NCBI RefSeq assembly: GCF_008806775.1
Contig: NZ_WAEM01000009.1
Coordinates: forward strand, 27,437-91,436
Source: Flavobacterium luteum
Lineage (GTDB): Bacteria > Bacteroidota > Bacteroidia > Flavobacteriales > Flavobacteriaceae
Length of the DNA: 64,000 bases
Direction: 5' to 3'
Shown: positions 36,284-46,397 of the stretch, piece by piece
Numbering within the stretch: the first letter of the stretch is position 1
Layout of the letters: each line of letters opens with the position of its first letter
Translations under genes and position numbers: made by a program
The notes under the pieces: generated by a model
Seen by the model: the letters and a program-made list of their open reading frames with translations, nothing else
Told to the model about the DNA's origin: nothing
Databases searched by the model: none

Positions 36284-38965
36284 TTAATCTGCTATGTTAG
36301 GATTCAACCATTTAATGGCCATATCGGTTGAAATATTTCTTCGTTTGGCATAATCAATTACTTGGTCTTCTTTTATTTTTCCAAGTCCGAAATACTTACT
36401 TTCTGGGTTTCCAAAATAGTATCCAGATACAGATGATGCTGGCCACATCGCCATACTTTCGGTTAAAGTTACACCAATTTCTTTTTCCACATTTAACAAT
36501 TTCCAAATCGTTGGTTTTTCAAGATGGTCAGGACAAGCTGGATACCCTGGTGCTGGTCGTATTCCTTTGTATTGTTCATCAATCATAGCTTCCGCACTTA
36601 AAGCTTCGTCTTTAGAATAACCCCAAATTTCTTTACGGATTTTTTCGTGTAAATATTCAGCAAAGGCTTCGGCAAATCGATCCGCTAAAGCTTTTACCAT
36701 TATGGAGTTATAATCATCTAAATCCTTTTCGAATTCAGCAGCCCATTCGTCAACACCAAAACCTGTGGTCACACAAAATGCACCCATATAATCAACTACT
36801 CCATTATCTTTTGGAGCAATAAAATCAGCTAATGCAATGTTTGGAGCTCCTTTTGTTTTTTGTGATTGTTGACGCAAGGTCAAGAATGTCTGCAATGGCT
36901 TTCCGTTTTCATCTGTCAATTCAATATCGTCATCGTTGATTTGGTTGGCTGGAAAAATTCCGTAAATCCCTTTTGCGGTTAGTTTCTTATCTCTTAAAAT
37001 CACTTTCAACATTTCCTGAGCATCCGCAAAAACAGAAGTTGCTTGTTCTCCAACAACCTCATCTGTTAAAATTGCTGGATATTTTCCAAACAACTCCCAT
37101 GTTCTAAAAAATGGTGTCCAATCGATGTAAGGAACCAAAATATCTAAGTCTACTTCTATAACTTGCTCTCCAATTGTATTTGGTTTAACAGAAGTAAAAT
37201 TTGTCCAATCTAATTGCAATTTATTTTTTCGGGCTTGCTCAATAGTCAAGAAATTCTTGTCTCTAGAACGGTTCAGAAACGACTCTCTAAACGCATCATA
37301 ATCTGCACGAATATCTTGAGTATATTTTTCTCTATTGTCGTCTAATAAATTTCCTGCTACAGTAACAGCTCTAGAAGCATCATTAACGTGTATAACCGTT
37401 TCCCTATATTGCGGTGCTATTTTTACTGCTGTATGTGCACGTGAAGTTGTTGCTCCTCCAATCATTATAGGAATTTTCATTCCTCTTTTATCCAATTCTT
37501 TAGCCAAGTAAACCATTTCATCAAGTGAAGGCGTAATTAATCCACTTAATCCAATAATATCAACGTCGTGCTCAATGGCAGCTGCAATAATTTTTTCGGG
37601 AGGCACCATTACACCTAAATCTACAATCTCATAATTATTACACGCTAGTACTACACTTACAATATTTTTACCAATATCGTGCACATCACCTTTTACGGTT
37701 GCCATCAATATTTTTCCATTGCCTTGCTTGTCGCCAACTTGTTTAGACGCTTCAATAAACGGCAACAAATAGGCAACTGCTTTTTTCATCACCCGAGCCG
37801 ATTTTACTACTTGGGGCAAAAACATTTTTCCTGAACCAAACAAATCTCCTACAACATTCATACCCGCCATTAGATTGATTTCGATTACTTCAATCGGCTT
37901 TGAAGCAGCTAATCTAGCCTCTTCGACATCTATTTCTATAAAGGCATCAACTCCTTTTACCAAGGAATGTGTGATTCGCTCTTGAACAGTTCCTGAACGC
38001 CATTCTTGAACTGCTTTATCATTACTTTTTACATCGCCTTTTACATTTTCGGCAAAGTCCAACAGTCTTTCAGTGGCATCATCTCGGCGGTTTAAAATTA
38101 CATCCTCCACGTGTTCTAATAAATCTTTTGGAATTTCATCATAAATCGATAACATCTCTGGGTTTACAATTCCCATTGTCATTCCGTTTTTAATGGCATG
38201 GTACAAGAAAACCGAATGCATCGCTTCTCGAACCGTATCATTTCCTCTAAACGAAAATGAAACATTACTCACGCCGCCGCTTATGTGTGCGTGTGGCAAA
38301 TTTTCACGAACCCATTTAGTACCTCTAAAAAAATCCAGAGCATTTAATTTGTGTTCGTCCATTCCTGTTGCTACAGGAAATATATTCAAATCGAAAATAA
38401 TATCCTGTGGCGGAAAATTAACTTTATGAACCAAAATATCATACGACCGTTGGCAAATTTCTACTCTTCGATCATAATTATCGGCTTGGCCTACTTCGTC
38501 AAAAGCCATAACGATTACTGCAGCACCGTACCTTTTAATTAATTTGGCGTGATGTATAAAAGTTTCTTCTCCTTCTTTTAACGAAATGGAGTTTACGACA
38601 CATTTTCCTTGAACCACCTTTAGACCTGCTTCAATGATATCCCATTTCGAGCTATCAATCATGATAGGAACACGTGAAATATCGGGTTCGGCAGCGATTA
38701 AATTCAGGAATTTTGTCATAGCATATTGACCATCCAACATTCCTTCATCCATATTAATATCGATGATTTGCGCACCACCTTCTACCTGCTCTTTGGCAAT
38801 GCTTAATGCTTCCTCGTACTTTTCTTCCTTAATTAATCGAAGAAATTTTCTAGAACCTGTAACATTTGTTCGTTCGCCAACATTAACAAAAACACTTTTC
38901 GGCGTAATAATTAAGGGTTCTAATCCTGATAATACTAGGTTTCTTCTACTTTCTGCTTGTGCCAT
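36284..38965 (-). CDS. metH: Methionine synthase MetH, pterin/cobalamin/activation part
   Basis: The larger half of a split cobalamin-dependent methionine synthase, 893 residues. Domains in order: pterin-binding TIM barrel (about residues 10-290; [26 protein letters not shown]), cobalamin cap and binding domain (about 340-560) with the axial-His motif [10 protein letters not shown] and [11 protein letters not shown], then the SAM-binding activation domain (about 600-890, ending in [14 protein letters not shown], a signature of reactivation). The homocysteine-binding barrel is missing here and is encoded by the neighbouring gene. The two products must work together to move a methyl group from methyl-THF via cobalamin to homocysteine. 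Confidence 0.95.
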   Translation of the reverse strand: MAQAESRRNLVLSGLEPLIITPKSVFVNVGERTNVTGSRKFLRLIKEEKYEEALSIAKEQVEGGAQIIDINMDEGMLDGQYAMTKFLNLIAAEPDISRVPIMIDSSKWDIIEAGLKVVQGKCVVNSISLKEGEETFIHHAKLIKRYGAAVIVMAFDEVGQADNYDRRVEICQRSYDILVHKVNFPPQDIIFDLNIFPVATGMDEHKLNALDFFRGTKWVRENLPHAHISGGVSNVSFSFRGNDTVREAMHSVFLYHAIKNGMTMGIVNPEMLSIYDEIPKDLLEHVEDVILNRRDDATERLLDFAENVKGDVKSNDKAVQEWRSGTVQERITHSLVKGVDAFIEIDVEEARLAASKPIEVIEINLMAGMNVVGDLFGSGKMFLPQVVKSARVMKKAVAYLLPFIEASKQVGDKQGNGKILMATVKGDVHDIGKNIVSVVLACNNYEIVDLGVMVPPEKIIAAAIEHDVDIIGLSGLITPSLDEMVYLAKELDKRGMKIPIMIGGATTSRAHTAVKIAPQYRETVIHVNDASRAVTVAGNLLDDNREKYTQDIRADYDAFRESFLNRSRDKNFLTIEQARKNKLQLDWTNFTSVKPNTIGEQVIEVDLDILVPYIDWTPFFRTWELFGKYPAILTDEVVGEQATSVFADAQEMLKVILRDKKLTAKGIYGIFPANQINDDDIELTDENGKPLQTFLTLRQQSQKTKGAPNIALADFIAPKDNGVVDYMGAFCVTTGFGVDEWAAEFEKDLDDYNSIMVKALADRFAEAFAEYLHEKIRKEIWGYSKDEALSAEAMIDEQYKGIRPAPGYPACPDHLEKPTIWKLLNVEKEIGVTLTESMAMWPASSVSGYYFGNPESKYFGLGKIKEDQVIDYAKRRNISTDMAIKWLNPNIAD

Positions 38966-39047
38966 TTTTTATTTTTTTACTGCTAATTCACTCTTATTTT
39001 GTGAATCATTAGTTATAATTTAGACACTAAATCGTGTCTGTTTATAT

Positions 39048-40049
39048 TTACATAACTGCCGTCGAAACCCTCGGTTTATAATCCTTGGCAATGTCAGCAA
39101 TCAATTTTATGTGTTCTGGAGTTGTTCCGCAACAACCGCCTATGATGTTTACTAAATTATCTTCGAGATAGCTACGAATTTGGGCTTGCATTTGCTCTGG
39201 TGTTTCGTCATATTCTCCAAAAGCGTTAGGCAAACCTGCATTAGGATGTGCCGAGATATTGAACGATGTATTATGCGACAAAGTTTGCAAATAGGGTTTC
39301 AATAAATCCGCACCCAAAGCACAATTGAATCCTACGCTCAACAACGGAATATGCGAAACCGAAACTAAGAAAGCTTCCACCGTTTGTCCAGAAAGTGTTC
39401 TTCCTGAAGCATCGGTAATTGTCCCAGAAACCATAATTGGAATATTGATATGGCGTTCTTCTTTTACTTCTTCAATGGCGAAAAGTGCTGCTTTGGCATT
39501 TAAAGTGTCAAAAATTGTTTCTACTAAAAGTAAATCTACACCACCATCAAGTAGCGCTTCGACTTGTTGTTTGTAGGCTATGCGTAAATCATCAAAAGTT
39601 ACGGCTCTGTATCCTGGATCGTTCACGTCTGGAGACATACTGGCCGTTCTGTTTGTTGGACCAATAGAACCCGCAACAAATCGAGGTTTATCAGGATTTT
39701 TAGCTGTAAACGCATCAGCGACTTCTCGAGCAATTTTAGCAGATTGATAGTTTAGTTCGTATACGTAATCTTCTATATGATAATCGGCCATCCCTATTGT
39801 TGTACCTGAAAACGTATTGGTTTCTACTATATCAGCACCAGCTTCATAATAAGCGGCATGAACATCCTTTATGGCTTGTGGTTGTGTTAATGATAATAAA
39901 TCGTTGTTGCCTTTTAGAGAATGTGGAAAATCTTTGAATTGTACTCCACGAAAATCTTCTTCCGAAAAATTATAACGTTGCAACATCGTTCCCATTGCCC
40001 CATCGAGGACGAGAATTCGTTTTTGTATCGCTTCTTGAATTGTTGACAT
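39048..40049 (-). CDS. Methionine synthase, homocysteine S-methyltransferase part
   Basis: A 333-residue homocysteine-binding barrel, equivalent to the first domain of MetH. The zinc ligands are visible: the Cys in [13 protein letters not shown] and the CC pair in [11 protein letters not shown]. The opening [19 protein letters not shown] is characteristic. It lies 82 bases upstream of the gene for the remaining MetH domains on the same strand, so the cell makes methionine synthase as two chains. A split in this position is common in Bacteroidota. It is not a stand-alone MmuM-type enzyme, since the partner chain is adjacent. Confidence 0.94.
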   Translation of the reverse strand: MSTIQEAIQKRILVLDGAMGTMLQRYNFSEEDFRGVQFKDFPHSLKGNNDLLSLTQPQAIKDVHAAYYEAGADIVETNTFSGTTIGMADYHIEDYVYELNYQSAKIAREVADAFTAKNPDKPRFVAGSIGPTNRTASMSPDVNDPGYRAVTFDDLRIAYKQQVEALLDGGVDLLLVETIFDTLNAKAALFAIEEVKEERHINIPIMVSGTITDASGRTLSGQTVEAFLVSVSHIPLLSVGFNCALGADLLKPYLQTLSHNTSFNISAHPNAGLPNAFGEYDETPEQMQAQIRSYLEDNLVNIIGGCCGTTPEHIKLIADIAKDYKPRVSTAVM

Positions 40050-40109
40050 AGTTATTTATGAAAATCTCACTTAGAGATGTGTTTTTAAATTCGAACTGCA
40101 AAGTAACGC

Positions 40110-40143
40110 AATAGCCTTACCACTTGCAAATGATAAGGCTATT
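40110..40143. terminator. Hairpin between the ferredoxin reductase and methionine synthase genes
   Basis: AATAGCCTTA (40110-40119) and TAAGGCTATT (40134-40143) form a perfect 10-bp stem just after the ferredoxin-NADP reductase stop. The T run on the minus strand is weak, so it may act as a partial terminator or as an mRNA-stabilising hairpin. Confidence 0.5.
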
Positions 40144-40169
40144 TTGATAGTATATACTAATTTAAATTT

Positions 40170-41222
40170 TTAGGTTATTGCCTTTACCACTGCTTTTGGA
40201 GCTTCTTTTCGGGTTCCGTCAAATCCGTCAACACCAGAAACAGTTGTATATTTCATAACATATTTTTTACCTGGATTGATAATTTGATACGCCGCTTGAC
40301 ACATTAAAGTAGCTTCATGAAATCCGCAAAGAATCAATTTTAACTTTCCAGGATACGTATTTACATCTCCAATGGCAAAAATTCCTGGAATATTGGTTTG
40401 ATAATCTAATGAATTATTTACTTTAATAGCATTTTTCTCAATTTCAAGTCCCCAGTCGCCTATAGGTCCTAATTTTGGTGTAAGTCCAAAAAGTGGAATA
40501 AAATAATCCGTCGGAATATTTCTATGCGCGCCTTCGATATCTACATCAACAGATTCTAGATGTTCAGCTCCGTTTAACCCAACAACTTCTCCTGGAGTAA
40601 TCATTTTTATTTTTCCAGAATTTTTTAATTCTTGTACTTTTTCTACAGAATCTAAAGCACCACGGAATTCGTTTCTACGGTGAATTAAAGTCACTTCGGA
40701 AGCTACATTTGACAAGAAAATACTCCAATCTAAGGCCGAATCACCTCCACCAGAAATTACTACTCTTTTGTTTCTGTATTTTTCTGGATTCTTAATGAAG
40801 TACTTAATTCCTTTGTCTTCATAGAACTCAATATCTTCGATTAGTGGTTTTCTAGGTTCGAAACTTCCTAAACCACCAGCAATAGCAACAACTGGAGCAT
40901 GAAATTTTTTCCCTTTATTTGAGGTTACAATAAATGTCCCGTCTTCTTGCTTGTCAATAGTTTCTGCTCGTTCTCCGAGAGTAAATCCAGGCTCGAACTG
41001 CTTGATTTGCTCCATCAAATTATCTACTAAATCCCCCGCCAATATGTCTGGAAATCCTGGAATATCGTAAATAGGTTTTTTTGGATATAACTCAGACAAT
41101 TGCCCTCCAGGCTGTGGTAAAGCATCTAAAATATGACATTTTAATTTTAATAATCCTGCTTCGAAAACTGCAAATAAACCTGTTGGTCCTGCTCCTATAA
41201 TTAGTATATCTGTTTTAATCAT
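40170..41222 (-). CDS. Ferredoxin-NADP reductase, thioredoxin reductase-like type
   Basis: A 350-residue cytosolic flavoprotein with an FAD-binding motif near the N-terminus (IIGAGPTGLFAVFEAG), an NADPH-binding motif in the middle (VVISGGGDSALDW) and a C-terminal FAD-contact segment GIFAIGDVNTYPGK. It lacks the CxxC disulfide of thioredoxin reductase, which places it with the YumC-type ferredoxin reductases. In this cluster it most likely supplies electrons, through ferredoxin, to the neighbouring sulfite reductase. It follows the siroheme-synthase-like gene after 90 bases that contain the near-repeat TGTGACAATTGTGACA (41294-41309). Confidence 0.88.
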   Translation of the reverse strand: MIKTDILIIGAGPTGLFAVFEAGLLKLKCHILDALPQPGGQLSELYPKKPIYDIPGFPDILAGDLVDNLMEQIKQFEPGFTLGERAETIDKQEDGTFIVTSNKGKKFHAPVVAIAGGLGSFEPRKPLIEDIEFYEDKGIKYFIKNPEKYRNKRVVISGGGDSALDWSIFLSNVASEVTLIHRRNEFRGALDSVEKVQELKNSGKIKMITPGEVVGLNGAEHLESVDVDIEGAHRNIPTDYFIPLFGLTPKLGPIGDWGLEIEKNAIKVNNSLDYQTNIPGIFAIGDVNTYPGKLKLILCGFHEATLMCQAAYQIINPGKKYVMKYTTVSGVDGFDGTRKEAPKAVVKAIT

Positions 41223-41312
41223 TTTTTTTTGTCTTTACTATTTTTATTAACTCTTATACAAATCAACGAATGATTTTTTATTCTTTATGTGACAATTGTG
41301 ACACTTGTACCA

Positions 41313-41891
41313 TTATTTATTCTTTAAACCTTCTGTAATTTCATTCATTTTCTGAACTTTTTCTTCAAAATTACCTTTCAGCGTTTTTCGATATTCATTA
41401 AGGTTTTCAACCATTTTATTGATGTCTTCCGGAATAATTTCTTCAAAAAATTCTCTTAACCTTTTTGCTGTTGTTGGCGATTTTCCGTTAGTAGAAATGG
41501 CTATTTTTACATTTCCCTTAGTTACAATTCCTCCCAAATAATAATCGCACAATGGCGGAGTATCGGCTATATTGCAAATCAGATATCTCTTTCTAGATAA
41601 ATCGTATACTCTTTTGTTAACTTTTAAATCATCGGTGCATGCTATGACCATATTGCGTTTGCGAAGCATCCAGCGATTAAACTTTTTATAAGTCAATTTT
41701 ACTGATGGATGTTTTTGTGCTAAAGCTTCTAATTCTGGTAAAAACTTTGGTGCCACCACCTCTACATTTGCATTTGGACTGGATTTTAGCATAAACGATA
41801 ACTTTTCTAAACCCACGTTTCCTCCACCTACAATAAGTACATTGAGGTTGTGTAACTTTAAAAAAATTGGATATAACTCGTTTCTTTCCAC
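41313..41891 (-). CDS. Precorrin-2 dehydrogenase/sirohydrochlorin ferrochelatase domain protein
   Basis: A 192-residue protein matching the N-terminal (Met8p-like) half of CysG. It oxidises precorrin-2 with NAD and inserts iron to give siroheme, the cofactor of the sulfite reductase encoded just upstream. The NAD site is LNVLIVGGGNVGLEKL, and a conserved Asp and Asn (CNIADTPPLCDYYLG) are visible. The start is GTG at 41891; its G is shared with the TAG stop of the sulfite reductase gene, so translation is coupled. No uroporphyrinogen III methyltransferase domain is present here or elsewhere in the window. Confidence 0.9.
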   Translation of the reverse strand: MERNELYPIFLKLHNLNVLIVGGGNVGLEKLSFMLKSSPNANVEVVAPKFLPELEALAQKHPSVKLTYKKFNRWMLRKRNMVIACTDDLKVNKRVYDLSRKRYLICNIADTPPLCDYYLGGIVTKGNVKIAISTNGKSPTTAKRLREFFEEIIPEDINKMVENLNEYRKTLKGNFEEKVQKMNEITEGLKNK

Positions 41892-43981
41892 TATATTTTA
41901 GCTAAATCTTTGGCTCTATATTCTTCAATAGTATCAAAAAAGGCAATTCCTTCTTGAATATACTTTTGTGCAAACTCTTTACTTGGTTCGTTTTCTTTTA
42001 TTTGATATACTATACTTGCAAATGTGGCATTAAACTCTATTTTATTAGTTGCTGTAAATACGGTATCAAACAAATCGATAATCCCAGCATGGTGGTTTGT
42101 TTTTTGGTTTTCAGCTAATAATAAAGCTTTAGCACCATTTACAAATCCTGCATAGGCCAAGTAAATAGCATCTGACCATTTCTCTTCTTGAAAAGCTTCT
42201 TGCGCAAATGTTAATTTGTCTTTGGCTTCATAAATTAAAGTAGCTACTAAATCAATTACTACTCCGGCGCATTCTCCTACTCCAACAGCTTTTACGTAGT
42301 TGTCTGCATTTCCCCAATCTATAAAATCGGCTTCTGTTAAATTGGTTATATCAGCTAAAGGTTTCAAGAATTCATAAAAATATTTTTCACCTTTGGCATC
42401 ATAATAATTCAAGAACGATTGTCCGTTAGCATTTGCTTCAAAATCATTTAAAATGAGACGTAAAGCATCAGGTCCGCGACGACTTGGAATTTTGATTACT
42501 TTGTCAGAAAAACGTCCTTCTCCGTTTCCTAAATTTCCACCACCTAAAAGTACTTGTAAAGCTGGCGCTACTAGTTTTCCTGAATTGATTGACATTCCTT
42601 GAAAACCAATTTCTGCCATATTGTGTTGTCCGCAAGCGTTCATACAACCACTAATTTTAATAGTGATTTCGTTATTGTTTGCATACTTTGGATACTCTGC
42701 CGCAAGCACTCTTTCTAATTCATCTGCAATTCCTGTGCTACTTGCAATACCTAAATTACAAGTATCGGTTCCTGGACAAGCGGTAATATCAACAGTACTA
42801 TTATACCCTAAAGTTACAAAATCTAACTTGGTCAATTCTTGATAGAAAAATGATAAGTCTTCTTCTTTTACGTGACGAATTAATATGTTTTGTCTTAACG
42901 TAAAACGCAATTCATTTGTAGCATAATTTTTTATCAAATAAGCTAATTTTCTAGCATTATCTAAATAAAAGTCTCCTAAAGCAATTTTAATTCCTATGGC
43001 TACATAACCCTTTTGTTTTTGGGCAATTACGTTTGATTTTTTCCAAGCTTCAAATGCCTGAACATCATCGATAACTACTTTTGGTGCTGCTTGTAATGGT
43101 TCTGGGATTTCTCCTTCAAAAGCAGTAGGATCAATCTCTACCGTTTGGTATGATAATGCTTTTTTTTCTTCTTCAACTAATCTCAAAAATTCATCCTTTC
43201 CAATTTCTTTAATCAAGAATTTCATTCGTGCTTTTAGACGTTTTGCTCTTTCGCCATAACGATCAAATATTCTAAGAATTCCTTCGGTTGTTGGAATTAT
43301 TTGATTCGCAGGAACAAACTCTGATAACAATTCTGCATGGTGAGGTTGTGACCCTAAACCGCCACCTAGCATAACTTTAAATCCTCTTTCACCATTTACT
43401 ATTTTTGGAATAAATCCTAAATCGTGTAAATAACTCAACGCCGTATCTTTATCCGATGATGAAAATGACATTTTAAATTTACGTCCCATTTCCTGACACA
43501 CTGGATTTCTCAAGAAAAACTGAAATAATGCGTGTGCGTAAGGCGATACATCAAAAGGTTCATCGGGATCTATACCAGCGGTTTCGCTAGCGGTTATATT
43601 TCGTACGGTATTTCCACAAGCTTCTCTCAAGGTAACATCATCTTTTTCTAACTCTGCCCAAAGTTGCGGTGTTCTATCTAAGCTTACATAGTGAATTTGA
43701 ATATCCTGACGCGTTGTAATATGCAAACGACCTGTTGAATATTCCTCAGAAACTTTACAAATACGAGTTAATTGTTCGCTTGTTACTTTACCAAAAGGCA
43801 ATTTAATACGAATCATTTGCACGCCTTCTTGACGCTGACCGTAAACGCCTCGTGCTAAACGTAGACTACGAAAACGTTCGTCATCAATTTTACCATCACG
43901 GAATAAAGCAATTTTTCTTTCTAAATCGATAATATCCTTTTGTACTATCGGATTTTCTATTTCTGTTTGAAAACTTTCCAT
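41891..43981 (-). CDS. Siroheme-dependent sulfite reductase fused to a C-terminal HEPN-like domain
   Basis: Cytosolic ferredoxin-dependent reductase that takes sulfite to sulfide in six electrons. The first 550 residues form the two-fold NirA/CysI-like enzyme, with the [4Fe-4S]-siroheme ligands C402, C408, C446 and C450 (TACPGTDTC and SGCMNAC) and siroheme-contacting RLHITTRQDIQIHY. Residues about 570-696 form a helical domain (DLVATLIYEAKDKLTFAQEAF, WSDAIYLAYAGFVNGAKALLL) like the HEPN domains that accompany such reductases in flavobacteria. The R-x4-6-H RNase motif is not evident, so this domain is probably structural or regulatory. The siroheme-synthase gene overlaps its stop by one base, and cysN is 60 bases upstream. 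Confidence 0.93.
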   Translation of the reverse strand: MESFQTEIENPIVQKDIIDLERKIALFRDGKIDDERFRSLRLARGVYGQRQEGVQMIRIKLPFGKVTSEQLTRICKVSEEYSTGRLHITTRQDIQIHYVSLDRTPQLWAELEKDDVTLREACGNTVRNITASETAGIDPDEPFDVSPYAHALFQFFLRNPVCQEMGRKFKMSFSSSDKDTALSYLHDLGFIPKIVNGERGFKVMLGGGLGSQPHHAELLSEFVPANQIIPTTEGILRIFDRYGERAKRLKARMKFLIKEIGKDEFLRLVEEEKKALSYQTVEIDPTAFEGEIPEPLQAAPKVVIDDVQAFEAWKKSNVIAQKQKGYVAIGIKIALGDFYLDNARKLAYLIKNYATNELRFTLRQNILIRHVKEEDLSFFYQELTKLDFVTLGYNSTVDITACPGTDTCNLGIASSTGIADELERVLAAEYPKYANNNEITIKISGCMNACGQHNMAEIGFQGMSINSGKLVAPALQVLLGGGNLGNGEGRFSDKVIKIPSRRGPDALRLILNDFEANANGQSFLNYYDAKGEKYFYEFLKPLADITNLTEADFIDWGNADNYVKAVGVGECAGVVIDLVATLIYEAKDKLTFAQEAFQEEKWSDAIYLAYAGFVNGAKALLLAENQKTNHHAGIIDLFDTVFTATNKIEFNATFASIVYQIKENEPSKEFAQKYIQEGIAFFDTIEEYRAKDLAKI

Positions 43982-44041
43982 TTCTATTGTTTTTGGTTTA
44001 TAGTTATTGGTTTATAGTTGAATTGAACAACAAACTAATAA

Positions 44042-45286
44042 CTATTTTATAAATCCTACTCCTGCCGTTGTATTTGTTGCAGCATCAATTAATATAAATG
44101 CTCCATTTGATTTGTTATCGGTATAAGCATCAAAATAAATGGCTTTGCTTAATTTAATTGTTACTTCTCCAATTTCGTTAATTGCCAATTGAGAGGCTGG
44201 AGTTGTTCCTGAATAATCGGTAGCAATAACATTTTTTACGCTATCAATTTTGGCCAAAACCCTATTAGTGTTGTGTTGAACAAAATACTTTGCTCCTGCC
44301 ACTAATTTTTTGCTATCCATCCAACAAACAGTTGTTGTGATGTCTTTTTCTACTTTTGGAAGTTCGGTTGATTTTACAATCATATCGCCTCTTGTCACAT
44401 TGATATCGTTTTCTAATTCAATGGTGATTGAAGAACCAGCTGTAGCTTCATCAAATTGCTTGTCAAAAAAGTGAATTTTTGTCACTTTAGATTCTGTTAA
44501 TGAAGGAAGAACTGTCACCGCATCACCAACTTTGATGTTATTTCCGTATAATTTTCCAGCATATCCTCTAAAATCATGATATTCTTCTGTTTTTGGACGA
44601 ATAACGGTTTGAACAGGAAAACGTGCAATTCCGTTTTCGTAAATATCATTTGGTTCAAGATTTTCTAAATGTTCTAAAACCGTTTGCCCAGTGTACCATG
44701 GCATATTCTCAGACTTATCAGCAACATTTCCACCATTAATAGCACTTAGCGGAATGTAACTTACGTTTTGTTCCTTGAAAGCGCTTTTTGCATTTAAAGC
44801 TTGGAAATCTGTTTTGATTTTATTGAAAACTTCTTCTGAATAATCAACTAAATCCATTTTATTAATGGCTACAATCACATCTTTTACTCTTAATAAATTA
44901 TTGATAAAAAAGTGACGGTACGTTTGCTCAATTACTCCTTTACGCGCATCGATTAAAATGATAGATACTTGTGAAGTCGAAGCTCCTGTAACCATGTTAC
45001 GTGTATACTCTACGTGACCTGGAGTATCTGCAATGATGTAACTTTTTTTGGCAGTCGAAAAATAGATATGTGCTACATCTATAGTGATTCCTTGCTCCCT
45101 CTCAGCAACTAAACCATCGGTAGCTAAAGAAAAATCAAGATAATCATATCCTTTTTGTTTGCTGCTTTTTTCTATTGCTTCAATCTTATCGGTAGTCAAG
45201 GATTTTGTATCATACAATAATCTTCCGATTAAAGTACTTTTTCCATCATCTACACTTCCTGCTGTTGCTATTTTTAAAACTTCCAT
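44042..45286 (-). CDS. cysN: Sulfate adenylyltransferase, GTPase subunit
   Basis: A 414-residue GTPase that drives the CysD-catalysed formation of adenylyl sulfate (APS) from ATP and sulfate. The GTP-binding motifs are GSVDDGKSTLIGRL (P-loop), DTPGHVEYTRNM (G3) and NKMD (G4), followed by two beta-barrel domains as in EF-Tu. No APS kinase (CysC) domain is fused at the C-terminus, which fits a pathway that reduces APS directly. cysD lies 103 bases upstream. The leader carries two copies of the AAGTTTAA repeat. Confidence 0.95.
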   Translation of the reverse strand: MEVLKIATAGSVDDGKSTLIGRLLYDTKSLTTDKIEAIEKSSKQKGYDYLDFSLATDGLVAEREQGITIDVAHIYFSTAKKSYIIADTPGHVEYTRNMVTGASTSQVSIILIDARKGVIEQTYRHFFINNLLRVKDVIVAINKMDLVDYSEEVFNKIKTDFQALNAKSAFKEQNVSYIPLSAINGGNVADKSENMPWYTGQTVLEHLENLEPNDIYENGIARFPVQTVIRPKTEEYHDFRGYAGKLYGNNIKVGDAVTVLPSLTESKVTKIHFFDKQFDEATAGSSITIELENDINVTRGDMIVKSTELPKVEKDITTTVCWMDSKKLVAGAKYFVQHNTNRVLAKIDSVKNVIATDYSGTTPASQLAINEIGEVTIKLSKAIYFDAYTDNKSNGAFILIDAATNTTAGVGFIK

Positions 45287-45302
45287 CCTAATTTTTTGTT
45301 TA

Positions 45303-45318
45303 AAGTTTAAAAGTTTAA
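45303..45318. repeat. AAGTTTAA repeat (2 copies) upstream of cysN
   Basis: Two tandem copies of the octamer AAGTTTAA, 17 bases before the cysN start. The same unit is repeated four times before cysD. Confidence 0.8.
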
Positions 45319-45389
45319 GGTTTTGAAAACTTCACTTATAAACTTCTTATGTTTTTATACTTACTTCTTAAATTTCTAAAAATTAAATT

Positions 45390-46289
45390 CTAAAAATAAC
45401 CTTGTTGTTTTCTTTTCTCCATTGCAGCTTCAGAACGTTTATCATCGATTCTTGCTCCTCTTTCAGAAATTGTCGAAGAACGAATTTCTCCGACTACTTC
45501 TTGAATTGTTGCCGCATAGGAATCAACGGCAGCTGTACAACTCATATCGCCAACAGTTCTAAAACGAACAATTCTTTCTTCGATTTGTTCATCTTCTTCT
45601 TGGTATACAAAAGGAGAATGTGACCAAATCATACCGTCTCTAATGAACACTTTACGTTTGTGAGAAAAATATATTGATGGAATTTCAATTTGTTCTTGTT
45701 CTATATAGCTCCAAACGTCTAATTCTGTCCAGTTCGAAATTGGGAAAACGCGAACATTTTGACCATTTTCAATTTTTCCGTTCAATAAATCAAATAATTC
45801 AGGGCGTTGATTTTTTTCATCCCACTGACCGAAATCATCACGAACAGAAAAAATACGTTCTTTAGCTCTTGCTTTCTCTTCATCACGACGAGCTCCTCCT
45901 ATACAAGCATCAAATTTAAATTCTTCAATAGCATCTAATAAAGTAGTCGTTTGAAGTGTATTTCTACTAGAATACTTTCCTGTTTCTTCAACTACTTTTC
46001 CTTCATCTATAGCATCTTGCACATTACGAACAATCAATTCTAATCCTAATTCAGCTACTAATTTGTCTCTGAATTCGATTGTTTCAGGGAAATTATGACC
46101 TGTATCAACATGCAACAGAGGAAATGGGATTTTTGCAGGAAAAAATGCTTTTTGTGCCAAACGCACCAAAGTTATTGAATCTTTTCCACCAGAAAATAGC
46201 AATACAGGTTTGTCAAATTGAGAAATCACTTCTCTGAATATGTAAATTGCTTCGCTTTCTAAAGCATTTGTTTTTAATATTGAACTCAT
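45390..46289 (-). CDS. cysD: Sulfate adenylyltransferase, catalytic subunit
   Basis: A 299-residue PP-loop enzyme that makes APS from ATP and sulfate, in complex with CysN. The PP-loop SGGKDS (FSGGKDSITLVRLA) lies near residue 34, and the family segments GGARRDEEKARAKERIFS and FRTVGDMSCTAA are clear. It sits between cysH and cysN in the same operon. Its leader contains four tandem AAGTTTAA octamers directly before the start codon. Confidence 0.95.
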   Translation of the reverse strand: MSSILKTNALESEAIYIFREVISQFDKPVLLFSGGKDSITLVRLAQKAFFPAKIPFPLLHVDTGHNFPETIEFRDKLVAELGLELIVRNVQDAIDEGKVVEETGKYSSRNTLQTTTLLDAIEEFKFDACIGGARRDEEKARAKERIFSVRDDFGQWDEKNQRPELFDLLNGKIENGQNVRVFPISNWTELDVWSYIEQEQIEIPSIYFSHKRKVFIRDGMIWSHSPFVYQEEDEQIEERIVRFRTVGDMSCTAAVDSYAATIQEVVGEIRSSTISERGARIDDKRSEAAMEKRKQQGYF

Positions 46290-46294
46290 TTTTT

Positions 46295-46326
46295 AAGTTT
46301 AAAAGTTTAAAAGTTTAAAAGTTTAA
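46295..46326. repeat. AAGTTTAA repeat (4 copies) upstream of cysD
   Basis: Four perfect tandem copies of AAGTTTAA (46295-46326) beginning 6 bases from the cysD start codon, inside the mRNA leader. Confidence 0.88.
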
Positions 46327-46397
46327 GGTTGTGACCTTGACTAAAATCTCTTAACTATTATTATTTTTTCTTTTCTCTTTATTCTAACTTCTTTCTC

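Noticed and set aside
39850..40169. A cobalamin riboswitch before the methionine synthase genes
   Set aside because: Looked for because both chains depend on B12, but no B12-box-like sequence is present; only a plain 10-bp hairpin (40110-40143) was found.
36218..46326. Short tandem repeats as a CRISPR array
   Set aside because: Units are 7-8 bases with no spacers and no cas genes are nearby.
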